From positions 111,949 to 175,948 of the forward strand of contig CALTCK010000013.1 in NCBI GenBank assembly GCA_943842625.1: a DNA stretch of 64,000 bases, given 5' to 3'. The position numbers and the translations under genes were made by a program. The stretch is from an uncultured Flavobacteriaceae bacterium. Its GTDB lineage: Bacteria; Bacteroidota; Bacteroidia; Flavobacteriales; Flavobacteriaceae. The stretch's first letter is position 1. Every line of letters starts with the position of its first letter. The notes under the pieces are model-generated. The model searched no databases, was not told the origin of the DNA, and saw only the letters and a program-made list of their open reading frames with translations. This document shows, piece after piece, positions 1 to 9,400 of the stretch.

Positions 1-247
1 TGCTTTGTTGGGGTTATTTATTGGATTAATTTCTCCAATACCTTTTGGTTTTTTAATAGGCCCATTTTTTGGTGCTTTTATTGGAGAAATCGTTTTTAAC
101 AAAACAAAAGGCCCACAAGCATTAAAATCAGCATTGGGGTCCTTTTTAGGCTTTTTAGCATCTACTGTAATGAAACTAACAATTTCACTAGTGTTCTTGG
201 GGATTTTTATTTGGGAGGTTCTTGCAAATTGGAGTCGTTTTTTTTAG
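1..247 (+). CDS. DUF456 family membrane protein, C-terminal part (cut by window start)
   Basis: The reading frame is open from the first bases of the window, so the start lies upstream. The visible 81 or so residues are glycine- and phenylalanine-rich hydrophobic segments (residues like GFLIGPFFGAFIGE, then a second long helix ending FLGIFIWEVL). This matches the repeated GPFxGAxxGE pattern of DUF456 proteins, which are small integral membrane proteins of unknown function. The gene ends 5 bp before the convergent stop of the neighbouring T9SS protein. Family assignment is from pattern recognition; no function can be given. Confidence 0.7.
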   Translation, partial: ALLGLFIGLISPIPFGFLIGPFFGAFIGEIVFNKTKGPQALKSALGSFLGFLASTVMKLTISLVFLGIFIWEVLANWSRFF

Positions 248-251
248 CCCC

Positions 252-1478
252 CTAGTACTTTACAAACTTCGCTGTTCTGCGATTATTATCAGAATTTAAG
301 ACTACCATATAATTCCCGTTTGATAAATGGGATACATCTATTTTTAATGTATTATTTGAAGTTACTTTTTGTTTATTAATTAGTTTTCCGTCCAAAGAAT
401 AAATTAAATAACTTGAAAAAACAAGGTCTGAATTTACAATTAATTCTTTTATTGAACTTCTATAAAATATAGTTAGACTTGGATTCTCAACAGTGTTTGT
501 GTTAAGTATAAGAGCACTTGCCTTTAGCATCGTTCCTTGAGAACCACAAATTAAAGCATCGCCATTATTAAAAAATTCAATGGCGTAAAAGGTCGCTGTT
601 GGCGGACCATTATGAATCATTTCCCAAGTAGTTCCGTTATCAGATGAGAGATAAACATCTTCATCAGTTCCTGCCGCATAAATATGATCTCCAACATAAT
701 TTAATCCATAAAAATTATGGTAACCTGTACTAAAGCTATCCCAAGTTAAACCACTATCATGAGTCGTTAATAAGGTGCCATCTTCTGTAGAAACAATGCC
801 ATTATTTAAATCTTTAAAATATACTTCAAAATTGTAAAATCCTTGAATACCCGTATTAATAACGGACCAGTTTTCACCTCCATCCTCGGATTTACTAATC
901 ACTTGATCTTTTCCAACGGTGAACAAGGTATTCTCATCAGCATAAGCAGAAGCAAATTCTGCCATATTGGTAGTATTCGTTAAAAGATTCCATGTGATTC
1001 CTCCATCGTTTGTTATATAGGAATCTAAACCATTACTTAAATTTAATCCCATCGCAAAGCCATTATTTTCATCATAAAAATTTAACCCGCTGTAATAATA
1101 AATATCGGTTCCAGCAGCAATATCTACCCAAGTAGCTCCACCATCTTCAGTCATCATAAAAGTATTACCCCAACCAACAACAAATCCTTTAAGTGGGCTT
1201 ACAAACTCAATTCTTGTAAACGAATGCACTGTACCTGATAAAGGATAAATGGTTTCCCAAGTTTCTCCTCCATCTACAGTTTTAATAATTATCCCCTCCG
1301 AATCAACTGTATATTGTGAGCCCGCAGCATATGCAATTTGATCTTGCCCTGGAGGTATGGAAAGATCTAGTAGTATAAAATCAGTTCCTGAATCTTTATA
1401 TTCCCAAACTTGAGCATTTAAAATAAAAGGAACTATTAGAAGTAAAAACAAAAAGCTTTTTTTAGATTGTTTCTTCAT
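252..1478 (-). CDS. Secreted BNR/YCF48-like repeat protein with T9SS sorting domain
   Basis: A 408-residue protein with an N-terminal signal peptide (basic MKKQSKK, hydrophobic core, cleavage near LNAQ). The body holds about six Asp-box (BNR/YCF48-like) repeats, seen as variants of DGGxTW: TVDGGETW, TEDGGATW, TNDGGITW, SEDGGENW, THDSGLTW and SSDNGTTW, spaced about 40-55 residues, which predicts a beta-propeller. The last 70-80 residues have the beta-rich layout of T9SS type-A tails and end in KFVKY. Known family behaviour: such propellers are exported through the type IX secretion system. The specific ligand or role is unknown. The next T9SS gene lies 38 bp upstream on the same strand, so the two may be co-transcribed. 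Confidence 0.85.
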   Translation of the reverse strand: MKKQSKKSFLFLLLIVPFILNAQVWEYKDSGTDFILLDLSIPPGQDQIAYAAGSQYTVDSEGIIIKTVDGGETWETIYPLSGTVHSFTRIEFVSPLKGFVVGWGNTFMMTEDGGATWVDIAAGTDIYYYSGLNFYDENNGFAMGLNLSNGLDSYITNDGGITWNLLTNTTNMAEFASAYADENTLFTVGKDQVISKSEDGGENWSVINTGIQGFYNFEVYFKDLNNGIVSTEDGTLLTTHDSGLTWDSFSTGYHNFYGLNYVGDHIYAAGTDEDVYLSSDNGTTWEMIHNGPPTATFYAIEFFNNGDALICGSQGTMLKASALILNTNTVENPSLTIFYRSSIKELIVNSDLVFSSYLIYSLDGKLINKQKVTSNNTLKIDVSHLSNGNYMVVLNSDNNRRTAKFVKY

Positions 1479-1515
1479 TCATTAAAATTTTATCATTTTT
1501 TTTTATTAACTATTG

Positions 1516-3189
1516 TTAATTTTTAATGATTTTTTTTATGCTATTTTTAGATGCTGTTTTAAGATTTAAAAAATAGGTTCCTTTATTCAAATTAGATACA
1601 TCAATCGAACTATCAAAAGAATCTACTTTTAATTCATATAAAGTTTGTCCTAATATGTTTTTTAAACTAATACTTTTAATAAGTTCTTCTGAGGCAATAT
1701 ATAACAAGTCATCAACAGGGTTAGGATATAACACGAAGGTATTATTTGTTGCAGACGAATTGCTCAATAAACAATTTAACTCAATGGTATAATCACCAGA
1801 TTCTTGCCCTGCTCCCTCAACCATAATGTAATAAGTAGAGGTTCCATCCGATTCAAAATCCAATCTAGAATAAATACCACAATCGTCGTTATTGGATACT
1901 ATTTCGTTAGTAAGTGAACAATCTGAAAAAACTCTTAAAAAAGTATCAAAATTAGTGGTCCCATTACAAAGAGTCAACTCTATGAGACCCTCCCCTGCAG
2001 ATCCTGTATAAGTATAAAAAACATCTGGCGCAACAGACCCTCCAGAATCAGTAGCATTTGTAGTGCTGCCTGAAATTGAAACTCCACAGTTTAAACTAAT
2101 GGCATTATCACAATTATTATTAGACGGAGCAACCGGCAACTTAAGCACAAAACCTGTTCCACTATTGGTTAAACCAACTACGGTGGAAGCGTCGTCAGAT
2201 ATTGCTAAAGGTAAAGCTAAAATGGTTCCTTGAACATCAATCCCTAATGATGTAGCGTAATCGGTAAGATCCAACAAGCCATCTTCCTCGGTATAATAAA
2301 AACCTCTACCTAAAGTTGCTGGTGCTGGCCAAGGTCTGTAGTAGCCTACAACGACTTCCCCATTTGATGAAAGTCCTGTAGTTGCGCCTCTCCATTCATT
2401 TATAGGAGCAGGACCAATATCCAAAATACCCGTAGCTTCACTCCAAATATAAGCTTGGTAATCGTTTGCGTAATTGCCTCCTCCTCCCATCCAAATTCCG
2501 TCATCAGATATAACCCCTACCTCGCTTGCTGGCTCACCATTATTATGAAAAATCAGGGTTTGATTGTCATCGATCCAAAAGGCACCTTGTCGAAATCCTG
2601 TTGAAGAATCTTGCCATCCAGCAATAATACTTCCGTCATGATTTACTGCATTGGCTCGAGAGCTACTTCCAGAAACCGAACTCCCCAAATCTTCGACACC
2701 GTTTAGATTGGTCCATTTAATTGCGTGAGCACTTCCAGGATCTATCCAACCTAAGCCAACGATAGTTTGTCCATCCGAAGAAATACCCCACGACGAACTT
2801 GAAGAATTTCCAGACGATGATCCCAAAGATCCATGTGAAGTCCATATTTGTGTAGCGACATCATAAGAACTTAATTCGCCCAAAGCAGTATCCGGATTAA
2901 TTCTAGTACCTGCTATTTTTGTTCCTGCATTATTGACGGCAGTTGTTCCTCCGTATTGATTTGGAGCTACGCCTCCAATTAAAGTTAAACCATCAGAAAT
3001 TGTCCACATAAAATGTTCTTGAGCATTATCTCCTACTACGACGGTTCCATTCTCATTTAAATCTTGTGCAGTATAATTATTCCCTAGTAAGTATAATTGA
3101 GCGTTACTATTAAAACAGATAACTAATACTAGTATTAAAAAACTTAAAATTGACTTGTTTATAAATAATTTTTGAGTTTTATATTTCAT
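1516..3189 (-). CDS. Secreted HAF-repeat/PPC-domain protein with T9SS sorting domain
   Basis: The likely start is the ATG at 3189 (MKYKTQK), which puts a hydrophobic signal segment near the N terminus and a cleavage site at NSNAQ; an in-frame ATG at 3219 would add an uncharged leader and is less likely. The N-terminal two thirds consist of repeated units where DGxxxxG and AxWxxxxG alternate (for example AVNHDGSIIAGW, GISSDGQTIVGLGW), as in extracellular HAF-repeat proteins that form beta-propellers. About residues 360-470 resemble a bacterial pre-peptidase C-terminal (PPC) domain, with YYIMVEGAGQESGDYTIEL near its end. The final 80 residues (YPNPVDDLLYI to KKIIKN) are a T9SS type-A sorting tail. 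Cell-surface or secreted; the target is unknown. Confidence 0.85.
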   Translation of the reverse strand: MKYKTQKLFINKSILSFLILVLVICFNSNAQLYLLGNNYTAQDLNENGTVVVGDNAQEHFMWTISDGLTLIGGVAPNQYGGTTAVNNAGTKIAGTRINPDTALGELSSYDVATQIWTSHGSLGSSSGNSSSSSWGISSDGQTIVGLGWIDPGSAHAIKWTNLNGVEDLGSSVSGSSSRANAVNHDGSIIAGWQDSSTGFRQGAFWIDDNQTLIFHNNGEPASEVGVISDDGIWMGGGGNYANDYQAYIWSEATGILDIGPAPINEWRGATTGLSSNGEVVVGYYRPWPAPATLGRGFYYTEEDGLLDLTDYATSLGIDVQGTILALPLAISDDASTVVGLTNSGTGFVLKLPVAPSNNNCDNAISLNCGVSISGSTTNATDSGGSVAPDVFYTYTGSAGEGLIELTLCNGTTNFDTFLRVFSDCSLTNEIVSNNDDCGIYSRLDFESDGTSTYYIMVEGAGQESGDYTIELNCLLSNSSATNNTFVLYPNPVDDLLYIASEELIKSISLKNILGQTLYELKVDSFDSSIDVSNLNKGTYFLNLKTASKNSIKKIIKN

Positions 3190-3385
3190 GATGGTGGAGT
3201 TATTATTATTTTGAATCATGTTAAATATAATGAAATCTAATGACTATTTTTATTTATAAAATTCAATTAAAATATTACTTAGGTATTTGTTTACTTAATA
3301 GTAAATAAATTACAATTTTATTTTTGAATTATTAATTTATTGATTAGCTTTAGTTTTTGTACATTGACCACCTGTAAAACTTACA

Positions 3386-3817
3386 ATGAAAAAACAATTA
3401 TTATTACTATTATTGCTATTACTTTTTACCTTTTCAAATTCTTTCAGCCAAGCAAGAAAAGAACTAAATTTTGGTATTTTTGGCGTAAATTATGAAATCC
3501 CAGTACACAAAGATATTTCGATAGCACCGGGAGTTTCAACTAATCTTGACCTTGATTGGATTACATTATATATAAGGGGAAATTATTATTTGGATAATCT
3601 TTTCGAAATAACTGATGAGTCTTGGGACGTTTACGGTGGGTTAGGTCTCGGTTATGCGATGTACAATGGCGATTTTGACAAAGACAATGATTTAGATCTG
3701 GGATTACACATAGGAGGAAGATGATTTTGGAATGAAAAATGGGGAGTATATTTTGAATTAGGAGGTGGAAACACAAAAGGTGCAAGCGGAGGTCTAGGTC
3801 TCACAGTTAAACTATAA
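3386..3817 (+). pseudogene. Small outer-membrane-type beta-barrel protein with in-frame TGA stop
   Basis: The ATG at 3386 opens a frame with a clear signal peptide (MKKQ then a leucine-rich core, cleavage near SFSQA). It is followed by alternating aromatic/polar segments (WITLYIRGNYYLD, WDVYGGLGLGYAMYNGD) typical of small outer-membrane barrels. The frame is stopped by TGA at 3722-3724, but the same frame continues for 30 more codons (FWNEKWGVYFELGGGNTKGASGGLGLTVKL in two adjacent pieces) to a TAA at 3815-3817. That extension ends in the aromatic, barrel-like pattern expected of a complete protein. A single G-to-A change from TGG (Trp) would explain the stop. Either a recent nonsense mutation, a sequence error, or a truncated product. 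Function unknown. Confidence 0.65.
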
Positions 3818-3840
3818 ATAATCAATTTAAAAATAAAAAC

Positions 3841-4023
3841 ATGTTCAAACATTTTAATATAATAGACATATTACTGTTAATATCTGCTCTTTCAAGCTTA
3901 ATATTTTCAGAAATATTATTTTTTTCTGGGGAAAAAGAAAACGCCATATTTATTGGATTATGGGTTCCGTCTATTCTAGCTTTTGGTATTTATTTACGAC
4001 TCATTAAAAACTCAAAAAAATGA
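3841..4023 (+). CDS. Small two-helix membrane protein, unknown function
   Basis: A 60-residue protein with two predicted transmembrane helices (about residues 8-27 and 36-53) and a basic C-terminal end (RLIKNSKK). No recognised domain. It starts 23 bp after the extended frame of the upstream barrel gene. Its stop overlaps the start of a second mini protein (ATGA), which argues that the pair is translated together. I do not recognise the family; the hydrophobic layout and the coupling are the only support. Confidence 0.6.
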   Translation: MFKHFNIIDILLLISALSSLIFSEILFFSGEKENAIFIGLWVPSILAFGIYLRLIKNSKK

Positions 4024-4115
4024 ATGATTTTATACCATACTTTGCAGGAATAATTACTTTACTTTTTGGAATCGCATTCTATTTAGCTTTACAAGAGTTT
4101 AAAAAACTTAAATAA
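4020..4115 (+). CDS. 31-residue single-helix membrane mini protein
   Basis: The ATG at 4020 overlaps the TGA stop of the 60-residue protein (sequence ATGA), a typical translational coupling. The product has one hydrophobic helix (PYFAGIITLLFGIAFYLALQ) flanked by an acidic N terminus (MNDF) and a basic C terminus (EFKKLK). It is short enough to be missed by most gene callers. No homology can be claimed; the support is the coupling, the clean amphipathic layout and the immediate downstream position of another small gene. Confidence 0.45.
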   Translation: MNDFIPYFAGIITLLFGIAFYLALQEFKKLK

Positions 4116-4132
4116 GTGATAATAATCTGTTT

Positions 4133-4315
4133 ATGATTGAATATCATTTCGACTGTCCACACTGTTGGGAGCAACAATTAAAATTGATTGATAGTTCCAT
4201 AAACAATCAAATTTTTATTGAAGATTGTGAGGTTTGTTGTAACCCTTTAGAATTTGGAATAGTAGTAGAAAATAATGAATTACTGTCATGTTCTGTACAA
4301 TCTATTGAACAGTAA
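4133..4315 (+). CDS. CPXCG-motif cysteine-rich protein
   Basis: A 60-residue protein with two cysteine pairs: CPHC at residues 8-11 and a second pair in EDCEVCCNP near residues 31-37. This is the arrangement of the CPXCG family of small zinc-ribbon-like proteins, although the usual Gly after the first pair is replaced by Trp (CPHCW). The family has no firmly established function; metal binding by the four cysteines is the natural inference. It lies 17 bp after the 31-residue protein and may be part of the same small-protein transcript. Confidence 0.8.
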   Translation: MIEYHFDCPHCWEQQLKLIDSSINNQIFIEDCEVCCNPLEFGIVVENNELLSCSVQSIEQ

Positions 4316-4758
4316 TGATAATAGCAGATATTATTGAAATGTCAATTATATTTTTAATTGCAATTAAAGATACAATATATCGATTAAAAACGTTGATTTG
4401 ACTAAATATTATTTGCTTTTGTCGAAAGAATCGATCAATCTATTTCTAATAATTTTAAATTTGTATTGGTTAGTTATTAATTCCATTTTAAATTTATTTA
4501 GATGGATTTTTACAAAGTACCATCTTAACAGATGGTGCTTTTTTTCTTTACAAAGGTATCCCAGCCAATTATTACATTTAAGGAAATTAGTGTAAACAAA
4601 TACTATTAGACTTCAATAAAATGTCTCTTAACATAAGTAAAAAGCCCCTTATCTAATTATTAATATAACCAGATTTAATAAAATTAAATTTGATTGATTA
4701 AAGATTTTTTTTTCAAAAAATACTCTTTTTTTAAATACAATTCAATTATATCCCCACT
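4316..4758. other. Gene-poor intergenic stretch
   Basis: About 440 bp of very AT-rich sequence with no convincing gene. An open frame at 4398-4595 runs straight through the terminator hairpin at 4517-4546 and has no recognisable protein features, so I do not call it. The stretch holds that terminator and ends at a second terminator with a closely similar stem. Confidence 0.6.
4517..4546 (+). terminator. Rho-independent terminator
   Basis: The stem GTACCATC / GATGGTGC (with one G-U pair) closes a 6-base loop and is followed by a run of eight T. It would end rightward transcription from the small-protein genes at 3.8-4.3 kb. Confidence 0.65.
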
Positions 4759-4790
4759 AACACCATCTTAAATCTAAGATGGTGTTTTTT
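4759..4790 (+). terminator. Rho-independent terminator with perfect 12-bp stem
   Basis: AACACCATCTTA, loop AATC, then the exact complement TAAGATGGTGTT, followed by TTTT. The core ACCATC/GATGGT is shared with the terminator 240 bp upstream. No gene immediately precedes it on the + strand, so what it terminates is unclear; an unannotated RNA in 4.55-4.76 kb is possible. Confidence 0.7.
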
Positions 4791-4802
4791 ATAGAACTAC
4801 TA

Positions 4803-4837
4803 AAAACAAAAAAAGCCTTTCCTATTTGGAAAAGCTT
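4803..4837 (-). terminator. Terminator for the tRNA-Asp transcript
   Basis: Read on the minus strand, AAGCTTTTCC / GGAAAGGCTT (one mismatch) closes a 5-base loop and is followed by a run of seven T. It lies about 60 bases beyond the 3' end of tRNA-Asp and two other small hairpins. Confidence 0.65.
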
Positions 4838-4898
4838 CTCATCGGTTTACTACATAAACCTAGTCCTAATTAAAGGACTCAACACAACATTTTATTTG

Positions 4899-4972
4899 CG
4901 GTCTGGACGAGACTCGAACTCGCGACCCCCTGCGTGACAGGCAGGTATTCTAACCAACTGAACTACCAGACC
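4899..4972 (-). tRNA. tRNA-Asp (anticodon GTC)
   Basis: Full cloverleaf on the minus strand: acceptor stem GGTCTGG/CCAGACC with discriminator G, a D arm with GTTGGTTAG, anticodon stem CCTGC/GCAGG around the loop CTGTCAC (anticodon GTC), and a T arm GGTTCGAGTC-like sequence. The 3' CCA is not encoded (the next bases read CAA). Two hairpins follow in the trailer (4862-4879 and 4844-4860) before the terminator. Confidence 0.97.
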
Positions 4973-5073
4973 GTGCTTACAATATCACTATTGCTTGTTA
5001 GCGAGGGCAAATATACACCTCCTATTGATTATTGCAAACTATTTTTAAAAAATAATTTAGTTTAATTGTTTTG

Positions 5074-6003
5074 TTACTTAAACTTTTGACGTTCTACGAA
5101 ATAGCTTGTTAAAATGGCACTAAAGTCTTCATTAATATTTACTGGAACGTATTTAATTCGATACTGCCCACATTTAATTTTTAATTCGTTAAAATATTTT
5201 TGTACTGCTGTTTTATAGTCTTGCCTTACATTATCAGCATATAGGTTTAAATGTTCTCCAGTTTCTAAATCAACAAAACGTTTGGGCCGATTGTTAAAAT
5301 CAAATTCTATTTCTTTTTCTTTATCATAGGTGTGAAATAATATTACCTCATGTTTGTTATATTTTAAATGTTGAAGTGCTTCAAAAAGTTTTTCTTCCTC
5401 TTGGTTACTTTGAAACATATCCGTGAATAAAAAAACCATGGAACGTCTTTTTATTTTTTCAGCAATTTCATGAAGGTAGGTGTATGTTTTAGTGATAATT
5501 TGAACTCTTTTATCTACTAAAACTTCATTTAATTTTGCCAATAACATTTGGTGGTGACGTTCACTTCCTTTTTCATCACTGTAATAATCATAATCATTAC
5601 TATAAATACTTAATCCAACAGCATCCCGTTGCCTTTTTAATAAATTCATTATAGCTGCTGCTGCTAATGCTGAAAAGCTAATTTTATTTAATTGATTAAT
5701 ATTAAAATTTTTGAATGATGGATAATGCATCGAGCTGCTATTGTCGATAATTAAATGACATCGTAAGTTGGTTTCTTCTTCATATCGTTTTGTGTATAAC
5801 CTATCTGTTTTTGCATATAATTTCCAATCGATGTGCTTGGTACTTTCTCCCTGATTGTAGAGACGATGTTCTGCAAATTCTGCCGAAAATCCATGGAAGG
5901 GACTTTTATGCAATCCAGAAATAAAACCTTCAACAACTTGGTGAGCTAAAAGCTCTAAATTTTTGAATCCTTTAATTTCGTTTATTTCTTTTCGTATATC
6001 CAT
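5074..6003 (-). CDS. DUF58 domain protein (MoxR-operon type)
   Basis: A 309-residue soluble protein. The N-terminal part carries the DUF58 signature around HRLYNQGESTKHIDWKLYAKTDRLY, and then a von Willebrand A-like fold with the metal-site-like DNSSSM (near residue 90). Members are usually encoded next to MoxR AAA ATPases and membrane vWA proteins and are thought to work as a chaperone-like complex, but no moxR gene is visible here; the upstream neighbour on the same strand is thioredoxin, separated by a strong terminator, so the gene appears to be transcribed alone. Confidence 0.9.
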   Translation of the reverse strand: MDIRKEINEIKGFKNLELLAHQVVEGFISGLHKSPFHGFSAEFAEHRLYNQGESTKHIDWKLYAKTDRLYTKRYEEETNLRCHLIIDNSSSMHYPSFKNFNINQLNKISFSALAAAAIMNLLKRQRDAVGLSIYSNDYDYYSDEKGSERHHQMLLAKLNEVLVDKRVQIITKTYTYLHEIAEKIKRRSMVFLFTDMFQSNQEEEKLFEALQHLKYNKHEVILFHTYDKEKEIEFDFNNRPKRFVDLETGEHLNLYADNVRQDYKTAVQKYFNELKIKCGQYRIKYVPVNINEDFSAILTSYFVERQKFK

Positions 6004-6015
6004 TAACCCTAAAAT

Positions 6016-6047
6016 AAAAAAGGTTTGCTAATTAGCAAACCTTTTTT
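6016..6047. terminator. Bidirectional terminator after thioredoxin
   Basis: Near-perfect inverted repeat AAAAAGGTTTGCTA / TAGCAAACCTTTTTT with a very short loop, flanked by A and T runs so that it can act in either direction. It lies between the thioredoxin stop and the DUF58 start on the minus strand. Confidence 0.8.
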
Positions 6048-6064
6048 ATTGTGTTTTGTTATTA

Positions 6065-6382
6065 TTAAAGTAAGGAGTTTATAGCCTCCTCATAGGTAGC
6101 CTTTGGAGCAACTCCAACTTGTCTACCAACTACTTCACCATTTTGAAAAACCAGCACCGTCGGAATGTTACGAACACCGTATTTTGCGGCAAATTCTTGG
6201 TTTGCATCAACATCTACTTTTCCAACAACTGCTTTCCCTTCATAATCATTACTTATTTCTTCAATAATTGGTCCTACCATTCTGCAAGGCCCACACCAAG
6301 CAGCCCAAAAATCTACTAGTACAGGTTTTTCACTTTTTAAAACCACTTCTTCAAAACTTTGGTCTGTTATTTCTAATGCCAT
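6065..6382 (-). CDS. trxA: Thioredoxin
   Basis: A 105-residue thioredoxin, the normal size for the family. The active site WCGPC is at residues 29-33, the cis-proline motif IPTVLV is near residue 73, and the conserved FWAAWC strand precedes the active site. It reduces protein disulfides in the cytoplasm with electrons from thioredoxin reductase (not in this window). I chose the ATG at 6382 because it gives the standard N terminus; the frame extends upstream to 6442 but the extra residues are hydrophobic and unlike thioredoxin. A TACATTTG promoter box lies 22 bp upstream of this start and would fall inside the longer version. Confidence 0.96.
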   Translation of the reverse strand: MALEITDQSFEEVVLKSEKPVLVDFWAAWCGPCRMVGPIIEEISNDYEGKAVVGKVDVDANQEFAAKYGVRNIPTVLVFQNGEVVGRQVGVAPKATYEEAINSLL

Positions 6383-6404
6383 AATATTTTTTTTAATTAT
6401 TATA

Positions 6405-6412
6405 CAAATGTA
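6405..6412 (-). promoter_or_regulatory. -7 promoter box of trxA
   Basis: On the minus strand TACATTTG matches the Bacteroidota -7 element TAnnTTTG, 22 bp upstream of the chosen trxA start. It supports the shorter reading of the gene. Confidence 0.6.
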
Positions 6413-6467
6413 GTTAATAATTAGACTTAAACATACATTCAAATCATTAGAATATATGATGCATATA

Positions 6468-9400
6468 TCAATTGAGTTTATAGCTAATTTGTTCTTTTTC
6501 TAACCTTTTTAGTAAATCGTTTGAAATGTCAATCTTAAACTTTTTGGAGCGCATTGTTATTTTTATTTTTTCAGAGGCTTCATAAATAATCAATTCTAAA
6601 TGTTTATCTCCCTTAAAATCTTTAATAATTTGTTTTAGATTAATGATATGATCATTGCTTACTTCTTCAATCGGTAGTTGTATAGTCAATCTTTTTGCAT
6701 GACTATCCATAACTTCTTGTAACATTTGCATACTATTAAATTGCAATCTTGGATCTCCTTTTTTTTGAGTTTCTTTATTAACCCATCCTTCCCTAACTAG
6801 AGCTCGGATAAAAATAAATGAATTAGGCACTAAAAAATGTCTAAATTTTAGATACTGCTCTCCGAATATCCTAAATTCATAACTTTCTTTATAGTCTTCA
6901 ACAGTAAACAAAGCCCAACCTTTACCCATTTTTGTCTCTCGATGTTGAACGTCTCCAACCATACCGCCAAAGCACATCTCTCTATTGATAAAGTTTTCTA
7001 AGTAGTTAAAATCGGAGGCTGTACAGTTACAAAATCGATTAATTTCTGTTTTAAAATCATCCAAAGGATGACCAGATATATATATTCCTACGACTTCTTT
7101 TTCTTGTTTTAATTTCTTTAAAGTTCCCCATTTTTCACATGGTGGAACTTCTGGCTCTGGTATTTGTACTTCACTACTCCCTCCAAACATATCTAGTTGA
7201 TCACTATTTTTGGATTCCTGAAATTTGGCAGCAAAACGCAATACCTTTTCAATAAATAAAACCCCCTTATCATCAGGGTGTAAATACTGAGCACGATGCG
7301 AGTCGAATCCGTCAAATCCTCCAGCTAGTGCTAATCCTTCAAAAGCTTTTTTGTTCGCTGCTCTTAAATCAATACGCTTAGCTAAATCAAATACCGATTT
7401 GTATTTACCCTTAGCTCTAGTTTCAACAATAGTAGTAACTGCGTTCCCACCAACTCCTTTAATAGCACCCATCCCAAAGCGAATAGCCCCTTGATTATTT
7501 ACGGTAAACTTATAATAAGACTCGTTAACATCGGGTCCTAAAACCTCTAAGCCCATCCTTCGACATTCTTCCATAAAGAAACTCACTTGTTTAATGTCGT
7601 TCATATTATTAGATAATACTGCAGCCATATACTCGGCTGGATAATGTGCCTTTAAGTAAGCAGTCTGATAAGCAATCCATGCGTAACAAGTAGAATGAGA
7701 CTTATTAAAAGCATAGCTTGCAAAAGCTTCCCAATCTTTCCATATTTTTTCTAGCTTTTCTTCGTCATGACCATTTTCTTTTGCTTGAGTTATAAACTTA
7801 GGTTTCATTTTATCTAAAACAGCAATAAGTTTTTTCCCCATTGCTTTACGCAATACATCTGCCTCTCCTTTTGTAAAATTTGCAAGCTTTTGAGAAAGCA
7901 GCATTACTTGTTCTTGATAAACCGTGATACCATATGTTTCTTTCAAATATTCTTCCATGGCAGGTAGATCATATAAGATATTTTCATCTCCATTTTTACG
8001 ATTTACAAAACTTGGAATATATTCTATAGGGCCTGGCCTGTAAAGAGCATTCATTGCAATTAAATCGTCAAAAACAGTGGGTTTTAAATCCTTTAAATAC
8101 TTTTGCATTCCTGCAGATTCGTATTGAAATATTCCGACTGTTTCACCTTTTTGAAATAATTCAAAAGTTAACTCATCATCTAGCGGAAAAGAATCAGGAT
8201 CAAGTTCTACTTGATGTTTTAACTTTACTAGTTTAACGGTGTCTTTAATTAGAGTTAGTGTTTTTAAACCTAAAAAATCCATTTTTAGTAGACCTGCACT
8301 TTCCACTACAGAGTTGTCAAATTGAGTGACGAACATGTCAGAGTCCTTTGCTGTTGCAACTGGAACAAAATTTGTAATGTCATCTGGTGTAATAATAACT
8401 CCACAAGCATGGGTCCCAACATTACGAACTGAACCTTCTAATATCCTAGCCTGATTTACAGTTTGAGCCTCTAAATCATTTCCCTCAGCCAATACTAACA
8501 ATTCGTTTACTTTGGGCACCTCATCGTTTCTAAAATTATTTCTAATTTCAGAATCGGTATATCCAAATATCTTTTTCAATTTGGTCATATTCGGAATTAA
8601 CTTAGAAATTCGATCTGCAGAATTTAAAGGTAAGTCCAATACCCTAGCCGTGTCCCTAATCGAGGATTTAGCAGCCATAGTACCATAGGTTATAATTTGT
8701 GCTACTTGATTAGTTCCGTACTTCTCGATAACGTAATCCAAAACTCGACCTCGACCTTCATCATCAAAATCAATATCAATATCTGGCATACTAATCCGTT
8801 CCGGATTCAAAAAACGCTCAAAAAGTAAATTATACTTTATGGGGTCAATATTGGTAATCCATAAACAATATGCTACAACAGATCCTGCGGCAGAACCCCT
8901 CCCTGGGCCAACAGACACATCCATTTTTCTTGCCTCCGCTATAAAATCTTGAACAATTAAAAAATATCCAGGATACCCCGTGTTTGCAATTACTTCTAAT
9001 TCAAAGTCAAGTCGCTCTGTTAGTTCGTCTGATAGTTCACTATATCGTTTTTTTGCGCCCTCATATGTCAAGGCTCTTAAAAATGCATTTTCTCCTCTTT
9101 TACCTCCATCGACATCATCTTCTTGGTTCTGAAACTCTTTAGGAATATCAAATTTTGGTAGAAGAACGTCTCTTTTTAGACTAAAGGGAGTTACTTTTTC
9201 AATAATCTCTGAAATATTTTTAATTGCCTGAGGAAGATCCTTGAATAAAGTCTTCATTTCGGATTGCGATTTAAAATAATATTCCTGATTTGGTAATCCA
9301 TAACGATAGCCACGACCTCTCCCAATCGGAGTCGCTTGTTTTTCACCATCTTTTACACATAGCAAAATATCGTGAGCATTTGCATCTTTTTTATTTATGT

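Noticed and set aside
4398..4595. 65-codon open frame on the + strand
   Set aside because: It crosses a rho-independent terminator hairpin and its T run, has no recognisable protein features and lies in very AT-rich sequence.
8054..8236. Open frame opposite dnaE
   Set aside because: Fully contained antisense within a conserved polymerase domain; shadow of the real gene.
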